Shown in pieces: positions 23,579 through 33,922 of a stretch of DNA of 64,000 bases. The stretch spans positions 4,577,924 through 4,641,923 of the forward strand of contig NC_037592.1 of assembly GCF_003073045.1 (NCBI RefSeq), written 5' to 3'. Position 1 is the stretch's first letter. Each line of letters begins with the position of its first letter. The notes beneath the pieces were generated by a model. The model saw only the letters and a program-made list of their open reading frames with translations. It had not been told where the DNA came from and did not search any database. The position numbers and the translations under genes were made by a program. This stretch comes from Pomacea canaliculata (taxonomy: Eukaryota > Mollusca > Gastropoda > Architaenioglossa > Ampullariidae).

Positions 23579-24728
23579 AAAAAATTTCTTCGTGCAGTTT
23601 TCCTCTGTTTTGTGATTTCATCATTTCTCTATTCTGCGTTGCTACTGTATGATGACACTATGGCTTTCCAAGCTGTAGATCTGAATTCAGGGCCGTTGAG
23701 ATCCAGTACGGGCCCAGGGCAGACGACTTGCTAAACTGCCTGATTGTACACCAGCAAGTCAGCCTTACCATCGACATCACTTGTATTTCAGATACAAGAG
23801 CTTTTCTCGGAGTTTGCTTCTATGGCGGACACTAACAGTACTTTGCGCAGCTGCTACTAACACTGGCAGCTGAGAGTCTCAGCCGTTCCACGAGAAAGAA
23901 GTGCAAACTATTTGTAGTTTTGTGGTTATTTGTGGTTAATAGGGGCGATCACTGTAGATCTAACGGCGACGACTCCAGATAACAAGGATCGATGACATCG
24001 GAAAAATATTGAGAATATACCAAGACCATCTTAAGACTATGAAGGAATCTTATCATATTATACAATGACAAAGGGGATCGTCGCTTCACTTTCTTTACTG
24101 CAACTCAAGTTCGCTGTGACAGTGAGTGAAGCACGTGAGAGCGATCGACATCCAGCCTGTAGATCCAGTCAGTTTGCAGAATGCAACACAAAGACACTTA
24201 CATCATGCGGCTTGTAGATGTTGATCACAATCATCAGAGGGGGTCATCGTGCAGTTTGACAGTGTGGCCTGTATCGATCAGCTATATACAGGTCACAGAG
24301 ATACGACCACAGTGCATGTAGCTCAGCACTCGTCAAGAGGACTGAGGACTGTACTGCTGGGCCAAGCACCTGATGATCTTACCCTTCCTTTTTCCTACAA
24401 GGCCCATGTGAACATCTGTTTTTCTTTCTTCTGCTTTGTGGACCTATGTTTGTGAGTAGTGTTCATGCGCGTAAGGTAGGCCTTTTCATGTTCTTGTATT
24501 GCAGTCCTTAGTTGTAATGAGATGTATGGGAGCTGGAAGATGATGACCAGGACTTTAGAAAATAAATAATCAATATGCAAAAGAGTATATACTTACTAGC
24601 ACACTATGGTTACAAGTTTTACTGTTATCATTAGTGTAAATACCAAGGGTTGCTAAAAGACCATGTAACAACCCCAGACAACCATAATCTTTGCAAATGA
24701 TTAGGCACAATTGCAACTTACTTCATCT
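23579..24728. other. Gene-free stretch after the gypsy remnant
   Basis: No conserved domain, splice-supported exon or repeat terminus was recognised in this stretch. Confidence 0.4.
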
Positions 24729-25066
24729 TTATTGAGCATCCTTTTCATCCACATATCGCCGGATTAAGTCCATCACTTGGTGAAAAAGGCCTCTGAACTC
24801 TTCATCATTTAACGTAGAGGTTGAAAACATGAAGAAATATGTCAGTGCTTCATAAGCTGAAGCTCTATAACTCGAGGTCCTGATTTCTCTTGAAAGTCGA
24901 AAGACTGAAAAAAAAAATCGCTTGATATGATCATTAAGTTCATGAAAAAGAATATCGAAGTCATCCTCCTTTAATTTGTTTGTTGTAAACATGAAGAAAT
25001 GTGTTAACGCTTCTGCTGCTAACCATCTAGAATTTGAGGTCCTAATCTCTCTTGAAAGTCGAAAGA
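24729..25066 (-). CDS. Fused two-domain terminal exon of the microexon gene family
   Basis: A minus-strand exon with acceptor TTTTTTCAG at 25,067 and stop TAA at 24,729-24,731. It holds two tandem copies of the 59-residue domain seen in the cassettes to the right. The first is FRLSREIRTSNSRWLAAEAL to NDHIKRF and the second is VFRLSREIRTSSYRAS to RRYVDEKDAQ. The junction encodes FFFS. At DNA level this is a run of T followed by CAG, the polypyrimidine tract and acceptor of what must once have been a separate exon. An intron deletion has fused the two, and the old splice site is now read as protein or may still be used. Phase (two bases before the first codon) matches that of the 182-nt cassette exons. 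Function unknown. Confidence 0.6.
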
Positions 25067-25265
25067 CTGAAAAAACAAAAAAAAAAAAAAAAGATGCAAA
25101 AAGACTTAATAATTTATGTCATCAATACAGGCATTCTGAAAATTTCCTTTAAAAAGTTAAAAAAATGTTCTGTATTGTACGTACTGTTCGTATCATTGCT
25201 GTAGGTCAAATCACAACTTCCTTCAGAAACCACTCTGTAGAACAAAAATTGGAACTTACTTCAAT

Positions 25266-25604
25266 TTATTGATAGGGAGCCTCCTTTTCCTCCACATATC
25301 GCTTAATGTGATCATTCAGTTGGTGATCAAGAATATTAAAATCCTCCTCCTGTAATTGGACTGTTGTAAACATGAAGTTATAAGTTAATGCTTCAGCTGC
25401 CAGCCATCTGGTGTTAGACGTTCTAATGTCTCTTGAAAGTCTCATGGCTGAAAAAAAAAATATGCAAAAAGACTTAATAATTTATGTCATCAATACAGGC
25501 ATTCTGAAAATTTCCTTTAAAAAGTTAAAAAAATGTTCTGTATTGTACGTACTGTTTGTATCATCACTGAAATTGTAGCTGGAACTTGCTTCTGTGTTGT
25601 CATG
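25266..25604 (-). CDS. Cassette 1 (most 3', divergent): exons N5 and N6 of the microexon gene
   Basis: Exons 25,553-25,604 (52 nt) and 25,266-25,447 (182 nt, stop 25,266-25,268). N5 is identical to the other copies. N6 is identical only in its 5' third. The 3' part differs at many positions (FTTVQLQEEDFNILDHQLN and the ending EEKEAPYQ). The identity break inside N6 marks the point of unequal exchange that built the array. AATAAA overlaps the stop codon. Confidence 0.6.
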
Positions 25605-25774
25605 CTGCAAATAATTAAAAAAAGTTTTAATTAATGTGTCTAGGCATGCATATTTTTTTTTGGGGGGGGGGTTTACATTAAATTAACTTAACCTAAACCT
25701 AAAGGAAAAATTGTTCCACTAGGCTTGTACTTACTTTAAACGCTACACCAAGCACTCAAAGTAAACCCAGCCTG

Positions 25775-26115
25775 CAAGAGTTAAACGGGCCCGTTTCGGG
25801 CTGAGAAATGGGGCCGTTAAGGGAAGTTACACTCCCAGCCCGCCGTATTATGGGAGCCTAAAGTGCATCGGCCCCTTGCGGGTTTGGGAGAAATAACTCC
25901 CTCAGCCCTTCAAAGCCCCACCCTAAAAACACCTCGCAGCCCTTCCATAGTCCCTCAGCCCTCCATAGCCCCACCCTAAAAACACCTCGCAGCCCTTCCA
26001 TAGTCCCTCAGCCCTCCAAAGCCCCACCCTAAAAACACCTCGCAGCCCTTCAAAGCCCCTCTCAGCCCTCCAAAGCCCATCCTAAAAAACACCTTTCAGC
26101 CCTTCAAAGCACTTG
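25775..26115. repeat. GC-rich block and 53-bp minisatellite (unit 1; repeated in each unit)
   Basis: After a GC-rich segment with the perfect palindrome AAACGGGCCCGTTT come about three to four copies of a period of about 53 bp built on CTCGCAGCCCTTCCATAG and AGCCCCACCCTAAAAACA. Equivalent blocks begin near 28,548, 31,318, 34,085 and 36,854. Confidence 0.85.
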
Positions 26116-26139
26116 GTAAATACCAGCAGACAAAAAATA

Positions 26140-26812
26140 GACATGATTCAACAATTTATTAAATACAAGCAGATACACAAGGTTTTCATATTAATTTACA
26201 ACAAAGAATTTTTCACAAATGCCTGACCAAAAAATATTCATTGCAATTTATCATATACATATACAAGCAAAAAAAAAATAAAGGGTTTTAATATTTATTA
26301 CAACAAAGAATTTGAGTCTTCAAAAACTTCAGGCTAATTGTTGCGAATACCTGACCCCCCAAAAAAGAAAAAAAAAATCATTACAATCTTCAAAACAATT
26401 TATCATATACAAGCAAAAGATAAACAAGGATTGAATATTTATTTACAACAAAGAATTTGTCACAAATGCCTGACCCCCACCTCCAAAAAAAGAAAAAAGT
26501 CATTACAATCTTCAAAAACAACTTATCATATACATATACAAGCAAAAAATATACATGGTTTTAACATTATTTACAACCAAGAATTTGAGTCTTTACAGTC
26601 TTCAGGCTAGATGTCGTGAATACCTGACCAAAAAAAAACAAAAATCCTTACAATCTTCACAATCTTCACAACAATGTACTACATACAACACAAAAAGGAG
26701 AGAAGAAATTTATTATATACAAGCCAAAACTAAACATGGTTTTAACATTTATTTACAACAAAGAATTTGAGTCTTCAAAGTCTTCAGGCTAGTTGTTGCG
26801 AAAAAAGCTTTA
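26140..26812. repeat. AT-rich minisatellite (unit 1; repeated in each unit)
   Basis: Five or so diverged copies of a motif of about 110-140 bp with the core ACAACAAAGAATTTGAGTCT and TTCAGGCTAGTTGTTGCGA, separated by A runs. Apparent ORFs of 60-120 codons in this block are low-complexity and change frame between units, so they are not genes. Confidence 0.85.
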
Positions 26813-26949
26813 ATTAGATTTCACAACAGCCACTTTCCCCCCTAAATTCTCTACACACAGATTCCTCTTCCAGCCTATCAAATTTCTCACCTGAAACATG
26901 GGATTGCTGCTGGAGTCATTCCTTGTTCACCTACATTTCGTAACTTAAT

Positions 26950-27546
26950 TCATATGTGGAGCAAGCTTCGAAACATTTCTCTGTGCTCCTCAACAGCATG
27001 ACCCATCTGCAATCAAAATATTAGTCCTTTAATGATAAGCAAAAAACAAGGCATTTCAATTTATTCACTTCTTACCGATGTGCCATTCAGTTGAAGTAAA
27101 ACGTATTTCTGTTTCTTACTATTTATGAGCTTTAAAGCAGCTAGGAGGCAACAGGAAGTTGATGGCCAACACCACTTATGTAAATAGATTCATGTAGGCT
27201 TGCTTCTAGTGTTGATTACTATTTGTGGATTAGAAAGGAAAACTAATAAGAGGTAGAATCACTAGAACCATATCACATCAAAGCAGTTGCACTTGTAAAC
27301 AGGTGTACAACATGCAGAGATTACCCAGAACAGGGTAATAGGCAGGGTTAACTTTCTTCATAAACAAATCATGAATGATAAAGCCATGCTTACATTGATA
27401 AATTAAACACATGCATGGTTATTTTCTTTGATTTCTTATTTCACTGACCATCAGATGGCTTTGTCCTTGGACTTGTTCCTCCATTCTTGCCTGTTACTTC
27501 CAAACTATTTGTAAGCAGTGGCAGATATAATATCCCCAGGCTGCTG
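26950..27546 (-). CDS. Exon chain X1-X2-X3 (unit 1), unknown gene inside the tandem unit
   Basis: Three exon-like segments on the minus strand join in phase: X1 27,449-27,546 (acceptor TTTGTGCACAG, donor GATG|GTCAGT), X2 27,076-27,140 (acceptor CCTCCTAG, donor TCG|GTAAGA) and X3 26,950-27,006 (acceptor TTGATTGCAG, stop TGA 26,950-26,952). The 72-residue product reads SSLGILYLPLLTNSLEV, a polar stretch with SPRTKPSD, KLINSKKQKYVLLQLNGTS, then a helix MGHAVEEHREMFRSLLHI. No 5' exon with the required phase was found, so the start is missing. A related chain occurs in units 2-5. Function unknown. Confidence 0.4.
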
Positions 27547-28038
27547 CTGTGCACAAAGGGAAATTGTGATGGTTAAAAGTCAAATACAAATGTTTCATTG
27601 TAATACATTTGTACATGAAACTACAGTCTACTTCAGGGTCATATGCAACCCAAACAGGAAAACATATTGACTTGCAAAAACAAAACAAAAACAATCAAGT
27701 ATGCTCTCAGTATCCCAACCTTTGCCCTACATAACTAGCACCACAATTTCTACCTGCCTGCCCCACTATTTCTATCAAAGAAGCATTTTGACTAAAAGAG
27801 CCTGCTCTGTAGTAACAATTATCTCGTTATGAGTAGCAACATCTTTCATGTATTGATGAAATGTCAGTGGTTTTCAGTGTATGGTTAGATATGCTATCAC
27901 TCTCTTTGTGGTGTCAGTTTTGGCAATAAAAACACTGAATCAGTGACAAAAGAACACAAGGATATGCTGTGCATGATGACTTTGTTTTCACCTTTATCGT
28001 GAAAAAATTACTTTATTTTATTTATTACTTACTTCAAT

Positions 28039-28379
28039 TTATTGATTGTGAGGCTCCTTCGACTCCACATATTGCTTAATGTGATTGTTTAATTCATGGT
28101 ATAAAATATTAAAGTCGTCTTCCTGTAGCCTTCCTGTTGAGAACATAAAGTTGTAACTTAAGGCTTCAGCTGCCAGCCATCTGGTGTTAGACGTTCTAAT
28201 GTCTCTTGAAAGTCTCATGGCTGAAAAAAAAAAATATGCAAAAAGACTTAATAATTTATGTCATCAATACAGGCATTCTGAAAATTTCCTTTAAAAAGTT
28301 AAAAAAAATGTTCTGTATTGTACGTACTGTTTGTATCATCACTGAAATTGTAGCTGGAACTTGCTTCTGTGTTGTCATG
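28039..28379 (-). CDS. Cassette 2: exons N5 and N6 of the microexon gene
   Basis: Exons 28,328-28,379 and 28,039-28,220 (stop 28,039-28,041). The coding sequence is identical to cassette 6, with the AATAAA overlapping the stop and two more AATAAA-type signals just downstream. Confidence 0.6.
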
Positions 28380-30989
28380 CTGCAAATAATTAAAAAAAGT
28401 TTTAATTAATGTGTCTAGGCATGCATATTTTTTTTTTGGGGGGGGGGTTTACATTAAATTAACTTAACCTAAACCTAAAGAAAAATTGTTCCACTAGGCT
28501 TGTACTTACTTTAAACGCTACACCCAAGCACTCAAAGTAAACCCAGCCTGCAAGAGTTAAACGGGCCCGTTTCGGGCTGAGAAATGGGGCCGTTAAGGGA
28601 AGTTACACTCCCAGCCCGCCGTATTATGGGAGCCTAAAGTGCATCGGCCCCTTGCGGGTTTGGGAGAAATAACTCCCTCAGCCCTTCAAAGCCCCACCCT
28701 AAAAACACCTCGCAGCCCTTCCATAGTCCCTCAGCCCTCCATAGCCCCACCCTAAAAACACCTCGCAGCCCTTCCATAGTCCCTCAGCCCTCCAAAGCCC
28801 CACCCTAAAAACACCTCGCAGCCCTTCAAAGCCCCTCTCAGCCCTCCAAAGCCCCATCCTAAAAAACACCTTTCAGCCCTTCAAAGCACTTGGTAAATAC
28901 CAGCAGACAAAAAATAGACATGATTCAACAATTTATTAAATACAAGCAGATACACAAGGTTTTCATATTAATTTACAACAAAGAATTTTTCACAAATGCC
29001 TGACCAAAAAATATTCATTGCAATTTATCATATACATATACAAGCAAAAAAAAAAAATATAGGGTTTTAATATTTATTACAACAAAGAATTTGAGTCTTC
29101 AAAAACTTCAGGCTAATTGTTGCGAATACCTGACCCCCCAAAAAAGAAAAAAAAATCATTACAATCTTCAAAACAATTTATCATATACAAGCAAAAGATA
29201 AACAAGGATTGAATATTTATTTACAACAAAGAATTTGTCACAAATGCCTGACCCCCACCTCCAAAAAAAGAAAAAAGTCATTACAATCTTCAAAAACAAC
29301 TTATCATATACATATACAAGCAAAAAATATACATGGTTTTAACATTATTTACAACCAAGAATTTGAGTCTTTACAGTCTTCAGGCTAGATGTCGTGAATA
29401 CCTGACAAAAAAAAAACAAAAATCCTTACAATCTTCACAATCTTCACAACAATGTACTACATACAACACAAAAAGGAGAGAAGAAATTTATTATATACAA
29501 GCCAAAACTAAACATGGTTTTAACATTTATTTACAACAAAGAATTTGAGTCTTCAAAGTCTTCAGGCTAGTTGTTGCGAAAAAAGCTTTAATTAGATTTC
29601 ACAACAGCCACTTTCCCCCTAAATTCTCTACACACAGATTCCTCTTCCAGCCTATCAAATTTCTCACCTGAAACATGGGATTGCTGCTGGAGTCATTCCT
29701 TGTTCACCTACATTTCGTAACTTAATTCATATGTGGAGCAAGCTTCGAAACATTTCTCTGTGCTCCTCAACAGCATGACCCATCTGCAATCAAAATATTA
29801 GTCCTTTAATGATAAGCAAAAACAAGGCATTTCAATTTATTCACTTCTTACCGATGTGCCATTCAGTTGAAGTAAAACGTATTTCTGTTTCTTACTATTT
29901 ATGAGCTTTAAAGCAGCTAGGAGGCAACAGGAAGTTGATGGCCAACACCACTTATGTAAATAGATTCATGTAGGCTTGCTTCTAGTGTTGATTACTATTT
30001 GTGGATTAGAAAGGAAAACTAATAAGAGGTAGAATCACTAGAACCATATCACATCAAAGCAGTTGCACTTGTAAACAGGTGTACAACATGCAGAGATTAC
30101 CCAGAACAGGGTAATAGGCAGGGTTAACTTTCTTCATAAACAAATCATGAATGATAAAGCCATGCTTACATTGATAAATTAAACACATGCATGGTTATTT
30201 TCTTTGATTTCTTATTTCACTGACCATCAGATGGCTTTGTCCTTGGACTTGTTCCTCCATTCTTGCCTGTTACTTCCAAACTATTTGTAAGCAGTGGCAG
30301 ATATAATATCCCCAGGCTGCTGCTGTGCACAAAGGGAAATTGTGATGGTTAAAAGTCAAATACAAATGTTTCATTGTAATACATTTGTACATGAAACTAC
30401 AGTCTACTTCAGGGTCATATGCAACCCAAACAGGAAAACATATTGACTTGCAAAAACAAAACAAAAACAATCAAGTATGCTCTCAGTATCCCAACCTTTG
30501 CCCTACATAACTAGCACCACAATTTCTACCTGCCTGCCCCACTATTTCTATCAAAGAAGCATTTTGACTAAAAGAGCCTGCTCTGTAGTAACAATTATCT
30601 CGTTATGAGTAGCAACATCTTTCATGTATTGATGAAATGTCAGTGGTTTTCAGTGTATGGTTAGATATGCTATCACTCTCTTTGTGGTGTCAGTTTTGGC
30701 AATAAAAACACTGAATCAGTGACAAAAGAACACAAGGATATGCTGTGCATGATGACTTTGTTTTCACCTTTATCGTGAAAAAATTACTTTATTTTATTTA
30801 TTACTTACTTCAATTTATTGATTGTGAGGCTCCTTCGACTCCACATATTGCTTAATGTGATTGTTTAATTCATGGTATAAAATATTAAAGTCGTCTTCCT
30901 GTAGCCTTCCTGTTGAGAACATAAAGTTGTAACTTAAGGCTTCAGCTGCCAGCCATCTGGTGTTAGACGTTCTAATGTCTCTTGAAAGT
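28214..30989. repeat. Tandem 2.77-kb unit 2
   Basis: Second unit of the array. Same content and order as unit 1, with homopolymer-length differences, for example in the T/G run near 28,430. Confidence 0.95.
29727..30322 (-). CDS. Exon chain X1-X2-X3 (unit 2)
   Basis: Second copy of the 72-residue chain. All three splice pairs and frames are preserved as in unit 1. Confidence 0.35.
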
Positions 30990-31153
30990 CTCATGGCTGA
31001 AAAAAAAAAGATGCAAAAAGACTTAATAATTTATGTCATCAATACAGGCATTCTGAAAATTTCCTTTAAAAAGTTAAAAAAATGTTCTGTATTGTACGTA
31101 CTGTTTGTATCATCACTGAAATTGTAGCTGGAACTTGCTTCTGTGTTGTCATG
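30815..31153 (-). CDS. Cassette 3: exons N5 and N6 of the microexon gene
   Basis: Exons 31,102-31,153 and 30,815-30,996 (stop 30,815-30,817). Coding sequence identical to cassette 6. Confidence 0.6.
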
Positions 31154-33758
31154 CTGCAAATAATTAAAAAAAGTTTTAATTAATGTGTCTAGGCATGCAT
31201 ATTTTTTTTTTTTGGGGGGGGGGGTTTACATTAAATTAACTTAACCTAAACCTAAAGAAAAATTGTTCCACTAGGCTTGTACTTACTTTAAACGCTACAC
31301 CCAAGCACTCAAAGTAAACCCAGCCTGCAAGAGTTAAACGGGCCCGTTTCGGGCTGAGAAATGGGGCCGTTAAGGGAAGTTACACTCCCAGCCCGCCGTA
31401 TTATGGGAGCCTAAAGTGCATCGGCCCCTTGCGGGTTTGGGAGAAATAACTCCCTCAGCCCTTCAAAGCCCCACCCTAAAAACACCTCGCAGCCCTTCCA
31501 TAGTCCCTCAGCCCTCCATAGCCCCACCCTAAAAACACCTCGCAGCCCTTCCATAGTCCCTCAGCCCTCCAAAGCCCCACCCTAAAAACACCTCGCAGCC
31601 CTTCAAAGCCCCTCTCAGCCCTCCAAAGCCCCATCCTAAAAAACACCTTTCAGCCCTTCAAAGCACTTGGTAAATACCAGCAGACAAAAAATAGACATGA
31701 TTCAACAATTTATTAAATACAAGCAGATACACAAGGTTTTCATATTAATTTACAACAAAGAATTTTTCACAAATGCCTGACCAAAAAATATTCATTGCAA
31801 TTTATCATATACATATACAAGCAAAAAAAAAATAAAGGGTTTTAATATTTATTACAACAAAGAATTTGAGTCTTCAAAAACTTCAGGCTAATTGTTGCGA
31901 ATACCTGACCCCCCAAAAAAGAAAAAAAAATCATTACAATCTTCAAAACAATTTATCATATACAAGCAAAAGATAAACAAGGATTGAATATTTATTTACA
32001 ACAAAGAATTTGTCACAAATGCCTGACCCCCACCTCCAAAAAAAGAAAAAAGTCATTACAATCTTCAAAAACAACTTATCATATACATATACAAGCAAAA
32101 ATATACATGGTTTTAACATTATTTACAACCAAGAATTTGAGTCTTTACAGTCTTCAGGCTAGATGTCGTGAATACCTGACAAAAAAAAACAAAAATCCTT
32201 ACAATCTTCACAATCTTCACAACAATGTACTACATACAACACAAAAAGGAGAGAAGAAATTTATTATATACAAGCCAAAACTAAACATGGTTTTAACATT
32301 TATTTACAACAAAGAATTTGAGTCTTCAAAGTCTTCAGGCTAGTTGTTGCGAAAAAAGCTTTAATTAGATTTCACAACAGCCACTTTCCCCCTAAATTCT
32401 CTACACACAGATTCCTCTTCCAGCCTATCAAATTTCTCACCTGAAACATGGGATTGCTGCTGGAGTCATTCCTTGTTCACCTACATTTCGTAACTTAATT
32501 CATATGTGGAGCAAGCTTCGAAACATTTCTCTGTGCTCCTCAACAGCATGACCATCTGCAATCAAAATATTAGTCCTTTAATGATAAGCAAAAACAAGGC
32601 ATTTCAATTTATTCACTTCTTACCGATGTGCCATTCAGTTGAAGTAAAACGTATTTCTGTTTCTTACTATTTATGAGCTTTAAAGCAGCTAGGAGGCAAC
32701 AGGAAGTTGATGGCCAACACCACTTATGTAAATAGATTCATGTAGGCTTGCTTCTAGTGTTGATTACTATTTGTGGATTAGAAAGGAAAACTAATAAGAG
32801 GTAGAATCACTAGAACCATATCACATCAAAGCAGTTGCACTTGTAAACAGGTGTACAACATGCAGAGATTACCCAGAACAGGGTAATAGGCAGGGTTAAC
32901 TTTCTTCATAAACAAATCATGAATGATAAAGCCATGCTTACATTGATAAATTAAACACATGCATGGTTATTTTCTTTGATTTCTTATTTCACTGACCATC
33001 AGATGGCTTTGTCCTTGGACTTGTTCCTCCATTCTTGCCTGTTACTTCCAACTATTTGTAAGCAGTGGCAGATATAATATCCCCAGGCTGCTGCTGTGCA
33101 CAAAGGGAAATTGTGATGGTTAAAAGTCAAATACAAATGTTTCATTGTAATACATTTGTACATGAAACTACAGTCTACTTCAGGGTCATATGCAACCCAA
33201 ACAGGAAAACATATTGACTTGCAAAAACAAAACAAAACAATCAAGTATGCTCTCAGTATCCCAACCTTTGCCCTACATAACTAGCACCACAATTTCTACC
33301 TGCCTGCCCACTATTTCTATCAAAGAAGCATTTTGACTAAAAGAGCCTGCTCTGTAGTAACAATTATCTCGTTATGAGTAGCAACATCTTTCATGTATTG
33401 ATGAAATGTCAGTGGTTTTCAGTGTATGGTTAGATATGCTATCACTCTCTTTGTGGTGTCAGTTTTGGCAATAAAAACACTGAATCAGTGACAAAAGAAC
33501 ACAAGGATATGCTGTGCATGATGACTTTGTTTTCACCTTTATCGTGAAAAAATTACTTTATTTTATTTATTACTTACTTCAATTTATTGATTGTGAGGCT
33601 CCTTCGACTCCACATATTGCTTAATGTGATTGTTTAATTCATGGTATAAAATATTAAAGTCGTCTTCCTGTAGCCTTCCTGTTGAGAACATAAAGTTGTA
33701 ACTTAAGGCTTCAGCTGCCAGCCATCTGGTGTTAGACGTTCTAATGTCTCTTGAAAGT
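30990..33758. repeat. Tandem 2.77-kb unit 3
   Basis: Third unit of the array. It carries single-base losses inside X1 and X3 that break that chain in this copy. Confidence 0.95.
32500..33093 (-). pseudogene. Exon chain X1-X2-X3 (unit 3), frame broken
   Basis: Compared with units 1, 2, 4 and 5, this copy lacks one base in an A run of X1 (near 33,050) and one C at the start of X3 (near 32,552). Both shift the frame. Either the copy is decaying or these are consensus errors in homopolymers. Confidence 0.4.
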
Positions 33759-33922
33759 CTCATGGCTGAAAAAAAAAATATGCAAAAAGACTTAATAATT
33801 TATGTCATCAATACAGGCATTCTGAAAATTTCCTTTAAAAAGTTAAAAAAATGTTCTGTATTGTACGTACTGTTTGTATCATCACTGAAATTGTAGCTGG
33901 AACTTGCTTCTGTGTTGTCATG
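33584..33922 (-). CDS. Cassette 4: exons N5 and N6 of the microexon gene
   Basis: Exons 33,871-33,922 and 33,584-33,765 (stop 33,584-33,586). Coding sequence identical to cassette 6. Confidence 0.6.

Larger units (their letters stand above)
25441..28213. repeat. Tandem 2.77-kb unit 1
   Basis: First of five near-identical head-to-tail units (lengths 2773, 2776, 2769, 2768 and 2775 bp, set by the landmark ctcatggctg). Reading + strand, each unit holds exon N5, a T-run/G-run, a GC-rich block with the palindrome AAACGGGCCCGTTT, a GC-rich minisatellite of about 53 bp, an AT-rich minisatellite, exons X3-X2-X1, then exon N6 of the next cassette. Differences between units are almost all one-base changes in homopolymer length. 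Confidence 0.95.

Noticed and set aside
26338..26770. Open frames of 60-120 codons in the AT-rich minisatellite of each unit
   Set aside because: Low-complexity Lys/Tyr/Asn/Gln-rich translations whose frames and lengths change between units with A-run length. No splice or codon support.
27494..27694. Recurrent minus-strand ORF starting MFLFCFCKSICFP in every unit
   Set aside because: It overlaps exon X1 in another frame and crosses its acceptor site. The coding frame supported by splice phase is different.
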